DNA from: an uncultured Alphaproteobacteria bacterium
GTDB taxonomy: Bacteria; Pseudomonadota; Alphaproteobacteria; RF32; CAG-239
Assembly: GCA_944391615.1 (NCBI GenBank)
Contig: CALXUE010000011.1
Location: 1 to 52,344, forward strand
Reading direction: 5' to 3'
DNA: 52,344 bases
Position numbers and translations under genes: made by a program. Every line of letters starts with the position of its first letter. The stretch's first letter is position 1. A model generated the notes under the pieces. That model had not been told where the DNA came from, did not search any database, and worked only from the letters and a program-made list of their open reading frames with translations. Shown one piece after another: positions 7,522 to 15,333 of this stretch.

Positions 7522-7620
7522 TAATTTTGTCTAATATAAAGAATGGAGAGCTTGAAAGAGGGGTATACAGTCCCAAGTTTCAGGAGAAGAAAAAATGAGA
7601 GACAAAACAAGATTTAGGTG
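7522..7620. other. Purine-rich intergenic tract, copy 3
   Basis: The third copy of TAATTTTGTCTAA (7522-7534) is followed by about 85 bases of mostly purine sequence. On the minus strand the word again gives TAGACA, 17 bases, TATAAA (7533-7505), a promoter-like pair pointing back into the Nudix gene. A 6-bp hairpin ACAGAT/ATCTGT (7496-7515) overlaps it. The rest of the gap to 7699 is AT-rich; an imperfect palindrome (7666-7681, ACACT/AGTGT arms) could be an operator. Confidence 0.5.
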
Positions 7621-7699
7621 TAAACTAAGCTAACGTAAGCAAAATTTTATGTTTTTTAATGAGCTTACACTAATATAAGTGTTAGACATGGAGATAAAA

Positions 7700-8749
7700 A
7701 TGGTTAAAAAAATTCATCAAGAGAAGATGATAGAGCAATATGTAAAGGATGACATATTCGGGCAAATTGCAAGGCATTTTATGGAAACAGGAAAGTTTGA
7801 TCCCTTTTCTGCAAAATTGCCTGATACTTCGGTTCACTTTGAAGAAATTCGAGAAAAATTAGATGATAATGAGGTTATCTATAGATTTTTTCCATATAAA
7901 TATTTTGAACAATTATTAGATGAAAAACAAATGGCGTTTATTTCTCCTCTAGTTTATGATGACGATGAAAAAGAAGCTGAGTGCTTTGATGAATATAAAA
8001 ATGAAATCTATAAAAATCTTGTTCAAATGTATGATAATAATCAAATTGATTTTAATGAAGCAGGAATAAAAAAAACAGGAAATAAATGCATTGATTTAAT
8101 GAATGTAAGTGCTCGCTGGCAAAAAATTTATGAATATTGTCGTCGAAATGTATTTGTGAGTTGTTGGACTTTTAATGACCATTCAAATGCTTATATGTGG
8201 AAACAATATACAAAAAATGCACCAGATGCGGTGGCAATTAAAACTACTATTGGGCATTTGAAACAAGCTATTGAGAAAACTGGACATGGGAGACATGCTC
8301 TTGGTAAAGTAAAATATATAGATTGGCAAAAAGAAAAGATATCTTTTTTATCTCTTAATAACATTAGTACTTTAAATAGCTTAGTTTGCTCCTTATTGTA
8401 TAAGCAAAAACGTTTTGAAAATGATAATGAATTTCGCCTAGTTATAGATAATTTAACTTGCAATTCAACTTCATGGGTACAACGTAGTGTTAATACAATA
8501 ATAGGCGATAAGGATTTTGATTATGACCAATATTTTTTAGAAGATGAAAAGCCAACAAAATTTTTGAAAGAAACGATTATTCCAGATATTTTGATAGATG
8601 AAATTTACCTTTCTCCATATGTTAATGAAGAAAGCCTAAAAAAAATAAGAAATAAATTATCAGTTCAAGTATTTAGGCCTAAAAATATAATAAAATCAAC
8701 CTTGTCAAATGCTGAAGAAGTACAAGCGGCAGAGGCGGTGGCTAAATGA
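7700..8749 (+). CDS. DUF2971-like protein
   Basis: The 349-residue protein resembles DUF2971. It has an early R-F-F-P-Y-K-Y motif, then F-V-S-C-W-T-F-N-D-H-S-N-A-Y-M-W-K-Q-Y near the middle, then a K-Q-K-R-F-E-N-D-N-E-F-R segment, in the order typical of that family. Biochemical function is unknown. DUF2971 genes often sit in accessory or defence neighbourhoods, which is only contextual. The start at 7700 has GGAG with a six-base spacing; ATG 7688 and GTG 7679 are alternatives. Codon use is AT-richer than the core genes, in line with an acquired gene. The Ala/Glu-rich C-terminus (E-E-V-Q-A-A-E-A-V-A-K) is unusual. Confidence 0.78.
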   Translation: MVKKIHQEKMIEQYVKDDIFGQIARHFMETGKFDPFSAKLPDTSVHFEEIREKLDDNEVIYRFFPYKYFEQLLDEKQMAFISPLVYDDDEKEAECFDEYKNEIYKNLVQMYDNNQIDFNEAGIKKTGNKCIDLMNVSARWQKIYEYCRRNVFVSCWTFNDHSNAYMWKQYTKNAPDAVAIKTTIGHLKQAIEKTGHGRHALGKVKYIDWQKEKISFLSLNNISTLNSLVCSLLYKQKRFENDNEFRLVIDNLTCNSTSWVQRSVNTIIGDKDFDYDQYFLEDEKPTKFLKETIIPDILIDEIYLSPYVNEESLKKIRNKLSVQVFRPKNIIKSTLSNAEEVQAAEAVAK

Positions 8750-8830
8750 TAAGAGCAAATTTATTTGATTTCTTGTCTTTTATGTGAAAATGATGTAAAA
8801 TATTTTTAGTGTTAAGGGCGTAGGGTTTTA

Positions 8831-9220
8831 ATGTTTTGTATGAAAGTTGAAGATTTTGAAACGTTGATTGAAAATTGTAAGCTCTTCTTAGAGGATGAAA
8901 AGGTTCGGTTTGTTCCTTATTCAATCAAAGACAACAAGCGGGGTGCGAAAATTCTTATTGAAAATAAGATGACAAATATTTCTTTGGATGAATTTAATGA
9001 AATAGCTAAGCAATGCGCACCGCTTTATCAAACCAGAAAAAAGCTTAAGCAAAAATCGCTTGATAAGTATAACTCCATGTCCTCTGAGGAAATTGCTAAG
9101 CTGCCCATGGAAAACAAAGTTGAATATTTGGAGCTTTTATTCTCTCGCAGCCAAACAAAGGAAGAAGTCGAGAGTGTATGCTGCAAAAATGAAAAAAAAT
9201 ATTCGTGCTTGTTTGTTTAA
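8831..9220 (+). CDS. N-terminal part of a frame-disrupted protein
   Basis: The 129-residue frame encodes a charged helical protein that ends soon after it overlaps the next open frame. Residues up to about 115 read as normal protein; the last 15 (V-C-C-K-N-E-K-K-Y-S-C-L-F-V) look out of frame. An A8 tract at 9192-9199 lies in the overlap, and removing one A would fuse this frame to the HExxH protein downstream, giving about 350 residues. The ATG at 8831 has AGGG five bases upstream; ATG 8840 is an alternative. No family is recognised. Either one interrupted gene or two overlapping genes. Confidence 0.6.
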   Translation: MFCMKVEDFETLIENCKLFLEDEKVRFVPYSIKDNKRGAKILIENKMTNISLDEFNEIAKQCAPLYQTRKKLKQKSLDKYNSMSSEEIAKLPMENKVEYLELLFSRSQTKEEVESVCCKNEKKYSCLFV

Positions 9221-9887
9221 TTTAGATTTTCCTCAGAGCTTTTGGCAAAAGGAAAAAGAACAAGCCGCTCGTTATGCTTCTTTAGTGGCTAATTCTCCTG
9301 AGATAACCCAAAAATTAAAAAATTGGCAAGATACAAGTTTGGATGATAAAAAAGAAGTGATAGAACAATCGCTTAAGATTTTTGAATATGTTTATGGGGT
9401 TGTACCTAAGCTTGAGTTTTATACCGAGGCGCAAGAACGCGAACGATTTGTCAAATTAGGTTATCCCGAAGATGTGCATGTCAATGCCGCGAATTATCAT
9501 GAAGGTGTCATCAGCTTTAATACTGATAGATTGCAAGAAAGTGACAACCTTTTTGCGGTGTCGGTTCCTTTTCATGAAGGAACGCATTATCGGCAAGATG
9601 TTCAAAGTTTCGGTGATGCTCTTGTTGACAGGATTTTTCAGAGCAGTGTAACTAATCTTCTTGCTTATGACAATGAGCGTAATGATAAGCAAGACAAAAA
9701 TTATAAAGACCTCTATACCATGTTGCCGTTTGAGGTGCATGCTTATGGGGTGCAAGAATATATGGAAAATGAGCTTATTGAAAATACCGGAATTCAGAGG
9801 ACAAATAATAAGGATACACCTGTGGTTAAACGTATTCATAATAAGGGATATAGTATGGCAAAGGTTAATCAATATCGCAGTCGTTAA
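9189..9887 (+). CDS. HExxH zinc-metalloprotease-like protein (possibly the 3' part of a broken gene)
   Basis: If started at ATG 9189 the product has 232 residues. It carries H129-E-G-T-H133, a zincin zinc-binding and catalytic motif, and a downstream P-F-E182-V-H-A-Y that could supply the third ligand, as in other zincins. No signal peptide is visible. Its first 30 bases overlap the preceding frame in a different register, and an open frame upstream of 9189 (from 9060) is a shadow of that gene. There is no good Shine-Dalgarno at the right distance, which favours a frameshift or slippage over independent initiation. A perfect hairpin terminator follows. The peptidase activity and target are inferred from the motif only. 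Confidence 0.65.
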   Translation: MKKNIRACLFNLDFPQSFWQKEKEQAARYASLVANSPEITQKLKNWQDTSLDDKKEVIEQSLKIFEYVYGVVPKLEFYTEAQERERFVKLGYPEDVHVNAANYHEGVISFNTDRLQESDNLFAVSVPFHEGTHYRQDVQSFGDALVDRIFQSSVTNLLAYDNERNDKQDKNYKDLYTMLPFEVHAYGVQEYMENELIENTGIQRTNNKDTPVVKRIHNKGYSMAKVNQYRSR

Positions 9888-9906
9888 GATGAATTTATTC
9901 TTATCA

Positions 9907-9945
9907 AAAAAACAGTCTTGATTTTCTTCAAGACTGTTTTTTTTG
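9907..9945. terminator. Bidirectional terminator
   Basis: A long stem (AAAACAGTCTTGA / TCAAGACTGTTTT) with A-runs and T-runs on its sides separates the convergent genes ending at 9887 and 9964. Confidence 0.87.
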
Positions 9946-9963
9946 TTTAATAAGCTATGGTTT

Positions 9964-11304
9964 TTATTCAAAATACTGGATGTATAACCATGCGCAGCTT
10001 ATGCTGACACTGATTAACATGATCGGTATTGACCACTTTAAAAACCGGATGAAGCTGATGTGGTTGCCGTGGCGTTGCGCCAGACCGGCCACAATTACGT
10101 TGGCTGAGGCGCCAATCAAGGTTCCGTTGCCGCCAAAGCATGCACCCAATGACAATGCCCACCATACCGGCATCATGGCCTCACGACCGCCAAGCTCGGC
10201 TTCCATGGATTTTATCATCGGAATCATCGTGGCTACGAACGGGATGTTATCAATTGCGCTGGATATAATCGCTGATACCCAGATAATTAACAACATGGTC
10301 TTGGAGATTGAACCTTCTGTCAACTTAATGAACTCTTGTCCCAAAAGTTTTAAGACACCGGTTTCTTCCAATCCGTATACAACGACAAACAAGCCGGTAA
10401 AGAAGAAGATTGTTGTCCAGTCAACCATGGCTAATGCTTCTGCCGTTTTGGCTTCTCTTTCATCGTGGCGGTTGCCCCATGTATAAAGCATTAACAATAC
10501 GGCTGCACCGCAGATTGCGATTGTGCCGTTGTTTAGATGAATGTGTTCCGCCATGATGAAACCCAGTATGACAACAAACAAAACGCCTAAGCATTTGGCC
10601 AAAAGTGCTTTGTTGGTGATGGCTTTTCTTTCATCTATTTTCATGACTTCGGCGCGTCTTCTGCTGTCGGTCTTTAAGTGACGGCCCCAGAAAAAGTCAA
10701 ATATCATGATGATGACAAACATCGTGAATATTACAACAGGTGTTAATTCTTTTACAAAGTCCATAAATGACAAGTTTAGAGATGAGCCAATCAAGATGTT
10801 GGGAGGGTCACCAATTAAGGTTGCCGTACCACCGATGTTGGCAGCAAAAATCTCCAATATCAGGTAGGGATACGGATTAACTTTTAATTTTTCTGTTATT
10901 TGGAAAGTTACCGGCACGATTAACAAAACGGTGGTAACATTATCCAAAAAGGCTGAAAAAAATGCAGTTACAATTGCCAAAACGGCCAATAATCCTCTTG
11001 GGTTGGCGTGTACTTTTTTTGCTCCCCAGAAAGCCACGTATTGGAACATTCCTGACTTTTCACATATACCGACAATGGTCATCATACCGATAAGCAATGC
11101 CAGGGTATTAAAGTCTATTCCTTTTAAGGCCGTTGTTTGTGTTAATATGCCTGTGAAAATCATGATGGCTGCAGCCAATAAGGCGACAACGGCACGGTTT
11201 AATTTTTCAGAGAACAATATTAAATAACATACGACGACGATTATTGTGGCAACTATCTGCGGATTTAATCCAAAAATTAAATGTGATGCAGTTGCTGCGT
11301 CCAT
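9964..11304 (-). CDS. NhaD/ArsB-family (ion transporter superfamily) permease, paralog 1
   Basis: The 446-residue polytopic membrane protein has about 11-12 TM helices. Conserved motifs are F-L-D-N-V-T-T-V-L-L in the first half, the G-G-T-A-T-L-I-G-D-P-P-N-I signature, and a pseudo-repeat A-I-D-N-I-P-F-V-A-T plus G-G-N-G-T-L-I-G-A-S-A-N in the second half. This two-repeat layout matches the ArsB/NhaD/P-protein transporters; candidates are sodium/proton exchange or anion export. Arsenite specificity is not indicated (no arsR/arsC nearby). The start is ATG after AGAGGAAAT. A close paralog lies at 15334-16650 on the opposite strand. Confidence 0.87.
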   Translation of the reverse strand: MDAATASHLIFGLNPQIVATIIVVVCYLILFSEKLNRAVVALLAAAIMIFTGILTQTTALKGIDFNTLALLIGMMTIVGICEKSGMFQYVAFWGAKKVHANPRGLLAVLAIVTAFFSAFLDNVTTVLLIVPVTFQITEKLKVNPYPYLILEIFAANIGGTATLIGDPPNILIGSSLNLSFMDFVKELTPVVIFTMFVIIMIFDFFWGRHLKTDSRRRAEVMKIDERKAITNKALLAKCLGVLFVVILGFIMAEHIHLNNGTIAICGAAVLLMLYTWGNRHDEREAKTAEALAMVDWTTIFFFTGLFVVVYGLEETGVLKLLGQEFIKLTEGSISKTMLLIIWVSAIISSAIDNIPFVATMIPMIKSMEAELGGREAMMPVWWALSLGACFGGNGTLIGASANVIVAGLAQRHGNHISFIRFLKWSIPIMLISVSISCAWLYIQYFE

Positions 11305-11383
11305 GGTAAATTTCCTCTTTATTGTTAAAAAATACTTTTTTATCTATAATCGTCAGAAGCTAAAATTGTATTAATTTTTGCAA

Positions 11384-11420
11384 TAAAAAAAACATACCTT
11401 TGTGTTGGCAAAGGTATGTT
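11384..11420 (-). terminator. Terminator of the alpha/beta hydrolase gene
   Basis: A 12-bp stem AACATACCTTTG / CAAAGGTATGTT (11391-11402, 11409-11420). On the minus strand it is followed by a T-run (the A-run at 11384-11390). Confidence 0.85.
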
Positions 11421-11436
11421 TTGGAAAACTACAATT

Positions 11437-12237
11437 TTATTTTATTTCATCATCGTCAAACGAATCGTCATCGGAGAGGTCATCATCTGCAAAATCGTCC
11501 ATCTCGGAAGAATCGTCTTCTAACAGCAAGGTGTCTGAATTTTCTTCCTCCAGCTCGGATTTGCGACGGCGTCCGCGACGCTTCTTTTGCGGGGCTTTTT
11601 TGCTCATCGCGCCAATGATGTAGTTGCCGGTGACTTTGTATAAATCAACCAGATGGTTGTTGTACATGTGGTCGCCTTCTTCAATTTCGGCAAAGTCTAC
11701 TTCAACGTTTTTTTGCGTGTTTAAGCGGCGTGCCATGGTGGCAACAGAGGCCGGATTGCCGATTTCATCCCGACCGCCCTGAATAATTAAACCTGATGTT
11801 GGACAGGGTGCTAAAAATGAAAAGTCTTTTTCATTGGCCGGCGGTGATACTGCGATAAAATTGTTAATGTCCGGTCGGCGCATTAAAAGTTGTAGCCCAA
11901 TCCACGCACCAAAAGAATAGCCGGCTATCCAGCACTGCCGTGCTTCAGGGTTGACTGATTGCAGCCAATCTAAGGCAACGGTGGCGTCTGATAATTCTCC
12001 CGGGCCATCTTCAAACTCTCCTTGTGAGCGGCCGACGCCCCTGAAATTAAATCTTAAAACCGAAAAACCCAAATTTTGAAAACAGCTAAACAATGTGTAT
12101 ACAACTTTGTTGTTCATGGTGCCGCCATATTGCGGATTGGGGTGCAAAATCAGGGCTATCGGTGCTCCGGGACGCTCACTTTGGTGATAACGACCTTCTA
12201 GGCGGCCGGCGTGTCCGTTAAATAAAATTTCACTCAT
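11437..12237 (-). CDS. Alpha/beta hydrolase with charged C-terminal tail
   Basis: The 266-residue protein carries a compact hydrolase domain (1-210): H-P-N-P-Q-Y-G-G-T-M-x-N-K (32-44), R-F-N-F-R-G-V-G-R-S (62-71), nucleophile elbow G-Y-S-F-G-A with Ser108, acid Asp157 in G-G-R-D-E and His190 in E-G-D-H. It resembles the dienelactone hydrolase-like group common in Alphaproteobacteria. Residues 213-226 are Lys/Arg-rich and the last 40 are almost all Asp/Glu/Ser, an unusual polyampholyte tail likely to be disordered. The plus-strand serine-rich frames over the tail are shadows. It is a single gene with its own terminator and an AGAGAAAC ribosome site. The substrate is unknown. Confidence 0.85.
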   Translation of the reverse strand: MSEILFNGHAGRLEGRYHQSERPGAPIALILHPNPQYGGTMNNKVVYTLFSCFQNLGFSVLRFNFRGVGRSQGEFEDGPGELSDATVALDWLQSVNPEARQCWIAGYSFGAWIGLQLLMRRPDINNFIAVSPPANEKDFSFLAPCPTSGLIIQGGRDEIGNPASVATMARRLNTQKNVEVDFAEIEEGDHMYNNHLVDLYKVTGNYIIGAMSKKAPQKKRRGRRRKSELEEENSDTLLLEDDSSEMDDFADDDLSDDDSFDDDEIK

Positions 12238-12352
12238 TATGTTGTTTCTCTTTTTATTTCTTTTAACTTTAATTTTAACAATGTGCTTTACTATAGCTGA
12301 AAATGCTATATAAATTGTTAATTCTTTTTAATTATGAGGAAGATAGCACATT

Positions 12353-13048
12353 ATGCATAAAAATTTCAAGATGTTTTCTAGTGAGATTCAGGCTGTTTTG
12401 GACAGAGATCCGGCAACTTCTTCTAAATTTGAGGCTATTCTTTGTTCTTCCGGTCTTCATGCCATTATGTTGCATCGCTGGAATCATTGGTTGTGGCGTA
12501 AAAATTTTAAGCTAACAGCTCGAGTCTTTGCTCAAATTGCCAGATTTTTGACCGGAATTGAAATTCATCCCGCCGCGCGAATCGGAAAAGGCTTTTTTAT
12601 TGATCATGGTATGGGCGTGGTGATTGGTGAAACAACCGAAATCGGTGATAATGTGACAATGTATCATGATGTGACGCTTGGCGGTACGACGGTTTTTTCT
12701 CCTAACGGAAAAGTTTTGAGTAAACGCCACCCTACTATCGGAAATAATGTGATTATCGGCTCAGGGGCACAGGTTTTGGGTCCGATTAAAATCGGTGATA
12801 ATGTTAAAATCGGGTCTAATGCTATTGTGACTAAAGATGTGGAACCAAATACTACTGTGGTTGGTATTCCCGCTCATCATGTGGCGGAATTAAACTTGGG
12901 ACGAAAGAGAAAAAAACAAAGTTTTGCCGCATATGGTTTGGTGCAAAACGCACAAGACCCTTGGGAAGAAAAAATTAAGGAACTTCATGAAGAAATTGAG
13001 TATTTGAAAAGTGAAGTGCAAAAACTCTCTAAGGAAAAAGGCAAATGA
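12353..13048 (+). CDS. cysE: Serine O-acetyltransferase
   Basis: The 231-residue protein matches the short (EpsC-type) serine acetyltransferase: a helical N-terminus (1-65), then left-handed beta-helix hexapeptide repeats (I-H-P-A-A-R-I-G through V-K-I-G-S-N-A-I-V) with the catalytic motif G-F-F-I-D-H-G-M-G-V-V-I-G-E-T and the G-G-T loop. The C-terminal extension (about 190-231) is basic and then coiled-coil-like. It makes O-acetylserine, the first committed step of cysteine synthesis. Its stop overlaps the mnmA start by four bases (ATGA), so the two are translationally coupled. The ribosome site AGGA sits about 12 bases before the ATG; ATG 12371 is a possible later start. Confidence 0.93.
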   Translation: MHKNFKMFSSEIQAVLDRDPATSSKFEAILCSSGLHAIMLHRWNHWLWRKNFKLTARVFAQIARFLTGIEIHPAARIGKGFFIDHGMGVVIGETTEIGDNVTMYHDVTLGGTTVFSPNGKVLSKRHPTIGNNVIIGSGAQVLGPIKIGDNVKIGSNAIVTKDVEPNTTVVGIPAHHVAELNLGRKRKKQSFAAYGLVQNAQDPWEEKIKELHEEIEYLKSEVQKLSKEKGK

Positions 13049-14130
13049 TTGATTTGTTCCTTGATACAAAGCCTGAACAAACAAGAGTGTGTGTGGCTAT
13101 GTCCGGCGGGGTAGACAGTACCGCTGCCGTTATTTTGCTGAAAAACGCCGGATATCAGGTTTTTGGTTTAACAATGCGGCTGCTCAAAGAGCCTTATCTT
13201 GGAAATTCCGAATCGGTTAATGATGCCGGAAAAGTTGCTCAAAAACTGGGGATAGATCATCAATATTTGGATTTTAGTGATGAATTTAGGCATAAGGTGG
13301 TGGATTATTTTGCTGAAAGTTATATCAAGGGTTTAACCCCGACGCCTTGTGTGTTGTGCAATCGCCATATTAAACTCGGCCTTTTGGCTGAACAAGCCTT
13401 GCTTAATGGGGCGGATGTGATTGTGACAGGGCATTATGCCGATGTGCAAAAAGTGAATGGACAAATTGAACTTCATCGCGCCAAAGATTTGGTGCGTGAC
13501 CAGAGTTATTTTTTGTTTGATGTGGAGAAAAAATTTCTTAATCTGCTGCGTTGTCCGCTGGCTCAGTTCTCTAAAAATGAGACGAGGCAGATTGTTAAAG
13601 ATGCCGGCGTTGAGATTTTTGATAAGCCCGATAGTCAGGATATTTGCTTTGTGCAAAACGGAAAGTATGCTGATTTGATTGCTAAGCTCAAGCCCGATTA
13701 TCTTTGTTCAAAAGGCGATATTGTAAATCGCGAGGGAAAGGTTTTGGGGCAGCATAACGGTATTATCAACTATACCATTGGACAGCGGCGCGGTTTGGGT
13801 ATCGGTGGCGGCACAATCTATTATGTGTTGAAAATTGATGCGCTTAAAAACCAAGTGGTTGTCGGTACTTTTGATGAGCTTAAATGCAAGGATGTGTTTA
13901 TTAATCAGGTAAATTGGCTGGGAGATGAAAGGCCAAAAGTTTTGTCTTGTGAAGTTAAGCTTCGTTCGAGGCAAAATTTGGTTAAAGCAGAAGTTGAATT
14001 TTTGGATGATGCAAAAGCCTGCGTGCATCTCTTGGATGATTTTTATGGAGCAGCAGCAGGTCAGGGGTGTTGCTTTTATCTGAACAATCGTGTTTTGGGC
14101 GGTGGTTTTATTGAACCGATGAAATTGTGA
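13045..14130 (+). CDS. mnmA: tRNA-uridine 2-sulfurtransferase
   Basis: The 361-residue protein has the PP-loop S-G-G-V-D-S (20-25), the catalytic cysteines C102 (in T-P-C-V-L-C) and C201 (in S-Q-D-I-C-F-V), the I-G-Q-R-R-G-L loop, and a C-terminal beta-barrel. Length and spacing match MnmA. It adds sulfur to U34 of tRNA Glu/Gln/Lys using persulfide from the IscS relay. It overlaps cysE by four bases, joining cysteine supply to a cysteine-derived sulfur use; that functional link is an inference from the overlap. The next gene starts 18 bases later. Confidence 0.95.
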   Translation: MIDLFLDTKPEQTRVCVAMSGGVDSTAAVILLKNAGYQVFGLTMRLLKEPYLGNSESVNDAGKVAQKLGIDHQYLDFSDEFRHKVVDYFAESYIKGLTPTPCVLCNRHIKLGLLAEQALLNGADVIVTGHYADVQKVNGQIELHRAKDLVRDQSYFLFDVEKKFLNLLRCPLAQFSKNETRQIVKDAGVEIFDKPDSQDICFVQNGKYADLIAKLKPDYLCSKGDIVNREGKVLGQHNGIINYTIGQRRGLGIGGGTIYYVLKIDALKNQVVVGTFDELKCKDVFINQVNWLGDERPKVLSCEVKLRSRQNLVKAEVEFLDDAKACVHLLDDFYGAAAGQGCCFYLNNRVLGGGFIEPMKL

Positions 14131-14148
14131 TGAAAGGATGGACTGGCT

Positions 14149-14499
14149 ATGAAAATTTTTGTTTTTATACTGGTGGTTGGTTTATGTGTGAGGGCTGTTT
14201 GCGCTTCGGCCAGTGTTCCCGCGGAAATCGGTTTGATGTCTGTTAATTTGTGCGATGATAATCGTGTGGCTAATGGGGGTATTTGCGAAACTCAAAAGAT
14301 GGATGATGTTGTTTGGTCTTCGGCTCAAGTGACAAAAGTTGAAACTTTGGCCGTGGCTGATTTTAGTGTATCAAGTTTGTGGAAAGACTTTAAAAAAATG
14401 GTGTCAGGTTGGATTGATGCGCTTATTCGAATTATGAAAAATGCCGTTCAGGCTTTGGTGGAGAGTTTCAAAGAATTAGGTTCGGCTTTGAAAATGTAA
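14149..14499 (+). CDS. Small secreted protein, unknown
   Basis: The 116-residue product has a signal peptide (hydrophobic residues 3-18, cleavage probably after A-S-A near residue 22). The mature part holds two Cys (in L-C-D-D and I-C-E-T) and an amphipathic C-terminal helix (about residues 80-116, W-K-D-F-K-K-M-V-S-G-W-I-D-A-L). No family is recognised. It starts at ATG 14149, behind GAAAGGA. It lies between mnmA and trmJ in the same orientation with short gaps, so it is probably co-transcribed. Confidence 0.7.
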   Translation: MKIFVFILVVGLCVRAVCASASVPAEIGLMSVNLCDDNRVANGGICETQKMDDVVWSSAQVTKVETLAVADFSVSSLWKDFKKMVSGWIDALIRIMKNAVQALVESFKELGSALKM

Positions 14500-14521
14500 T
14501 TTTTTCTGGGAGAGATTGATA

Positions 14522-15244
14522 ATGTATAAACCGGTGGTGATTTTGGTTAATCCGCAGATGTGTGAAAATGTTGGTATGGCGGCGCGTGCGATGATGAATT
14601 GCGGTGTTTCCGAAATGCGCTTGGTTGCTCCAAGAGAAAATCATTTGTCTGAAAAGGCAATTGCCGCTTCTTCCGGTGCGGAAAAAATTTTGTTAGATGC
14701 GAAGGTGTTTTCTTCAACCAGAGAGGCGGTGGCCGATTTGAATATTGTATATGCCTCAACCGCCAGAAAGCGCAATATGATTAAAGAGGTTTTGAGCGCT
14801 CATGGTGCTGCGGCAGAGATTAAGTCTTTTGAGCCGCAAGGGCTAAAATCTGGTATTCTCTTCGGGCCGGAAAGAACAGGGTTGCATAATGATGATGTGG
14901 CTCTGGCGGATAAAATTATTGAAATTCCTCTGAACCCTGAGCATTGTTCGCTTAACCTGTCTCAGGCGGTGCTGTTGGTATGTTATGAATGGTATAAAAC
15001 GCAGATTTTGGCGCCGGATGCTCAGATGGTTACAAATGGTGCTGTATTTGTGGAAAAGGAAAAGCTTTATCGCTTTTTTGATTTTTTAGAAGACAAACTT
15101 TCCGGTTGTAAGGCTTTTCAGGATGATGAAAAACACCCAAAAATGATGATTAATCTTAAAAATATTTTTTTGCGCGGAGCGTTGACCGAACCGGAGCTTA
15201 ATTCTCTTTATGGTGTGATTAATTATTTGTCTTCTCATCATTAA
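14522..15244 (+). CDS. trmJ: tRNA (cytidine/uridine-2'-O)-methyltransferase, TrmJ-like
   Basis: The 240-residue protein has the SPOUT/SpoU trefoil-knot motifs: V-N-P-Q-M-C-E-N-V-G-M-A-A-R-A-M (motif 1), I-L-F-G-P-E-R-T-G-L (motif 2) and I-P-L-N-P-E-H-C-S-L-N-L-S-Q-A-V (motif 3). This matches TrmJ, which 2'-O-methylates position 32 of certain tRNAs. The start ATG 14522 follows GGGAGAG by seven bases; an in-frame TTG at 14516 is too close. It ends the mnmA-containing run of tRNA-modification genes. Confidence 0.9.
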   Translation: MYKPVVILVNPQMCENVGMAARAMMNCGVSEMRLVAPRENHLSEKAIAASSGAEKILLDAKVFSSTREAVADLNIVYASTARKRNMIKEVLSAHGAAAEIKSFEPQGLKSGILFGPERTGLHNDDVALADKIIEIPLNPEHCSLNLSQAVLLVCYEWYKTQILAPDAQMVTNGAVFVEKEKLYRFFDFLEDKLSGCKAFQDDEKHPKMMINLKNIFLRGALTEPELNSLYGVINYLSSHH

Positions 15245-15333
15245 TTTATTGTTCTTATTTTTTGTATTAACGAAAAATTTTATATTTTAGGTTAAACTGC
15301 ATTTGCTGTATCTTAAAATAAAGGAGAAAGTTG

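Noticed and set aside
9189..9220. Programmed ribosomal frameshifting between the two overlapping frames
   Set aside because: No slippery heptamer with a stimulatory stem is evident; the A8 tract makes slippage or mutation simpler explanations.
11402..11623. Serine-rich plus-strand frame opposite the hydrolase tail
   Set aside because: It is the antisense of the Asp/Glu-rich tail; composition explains the serines.
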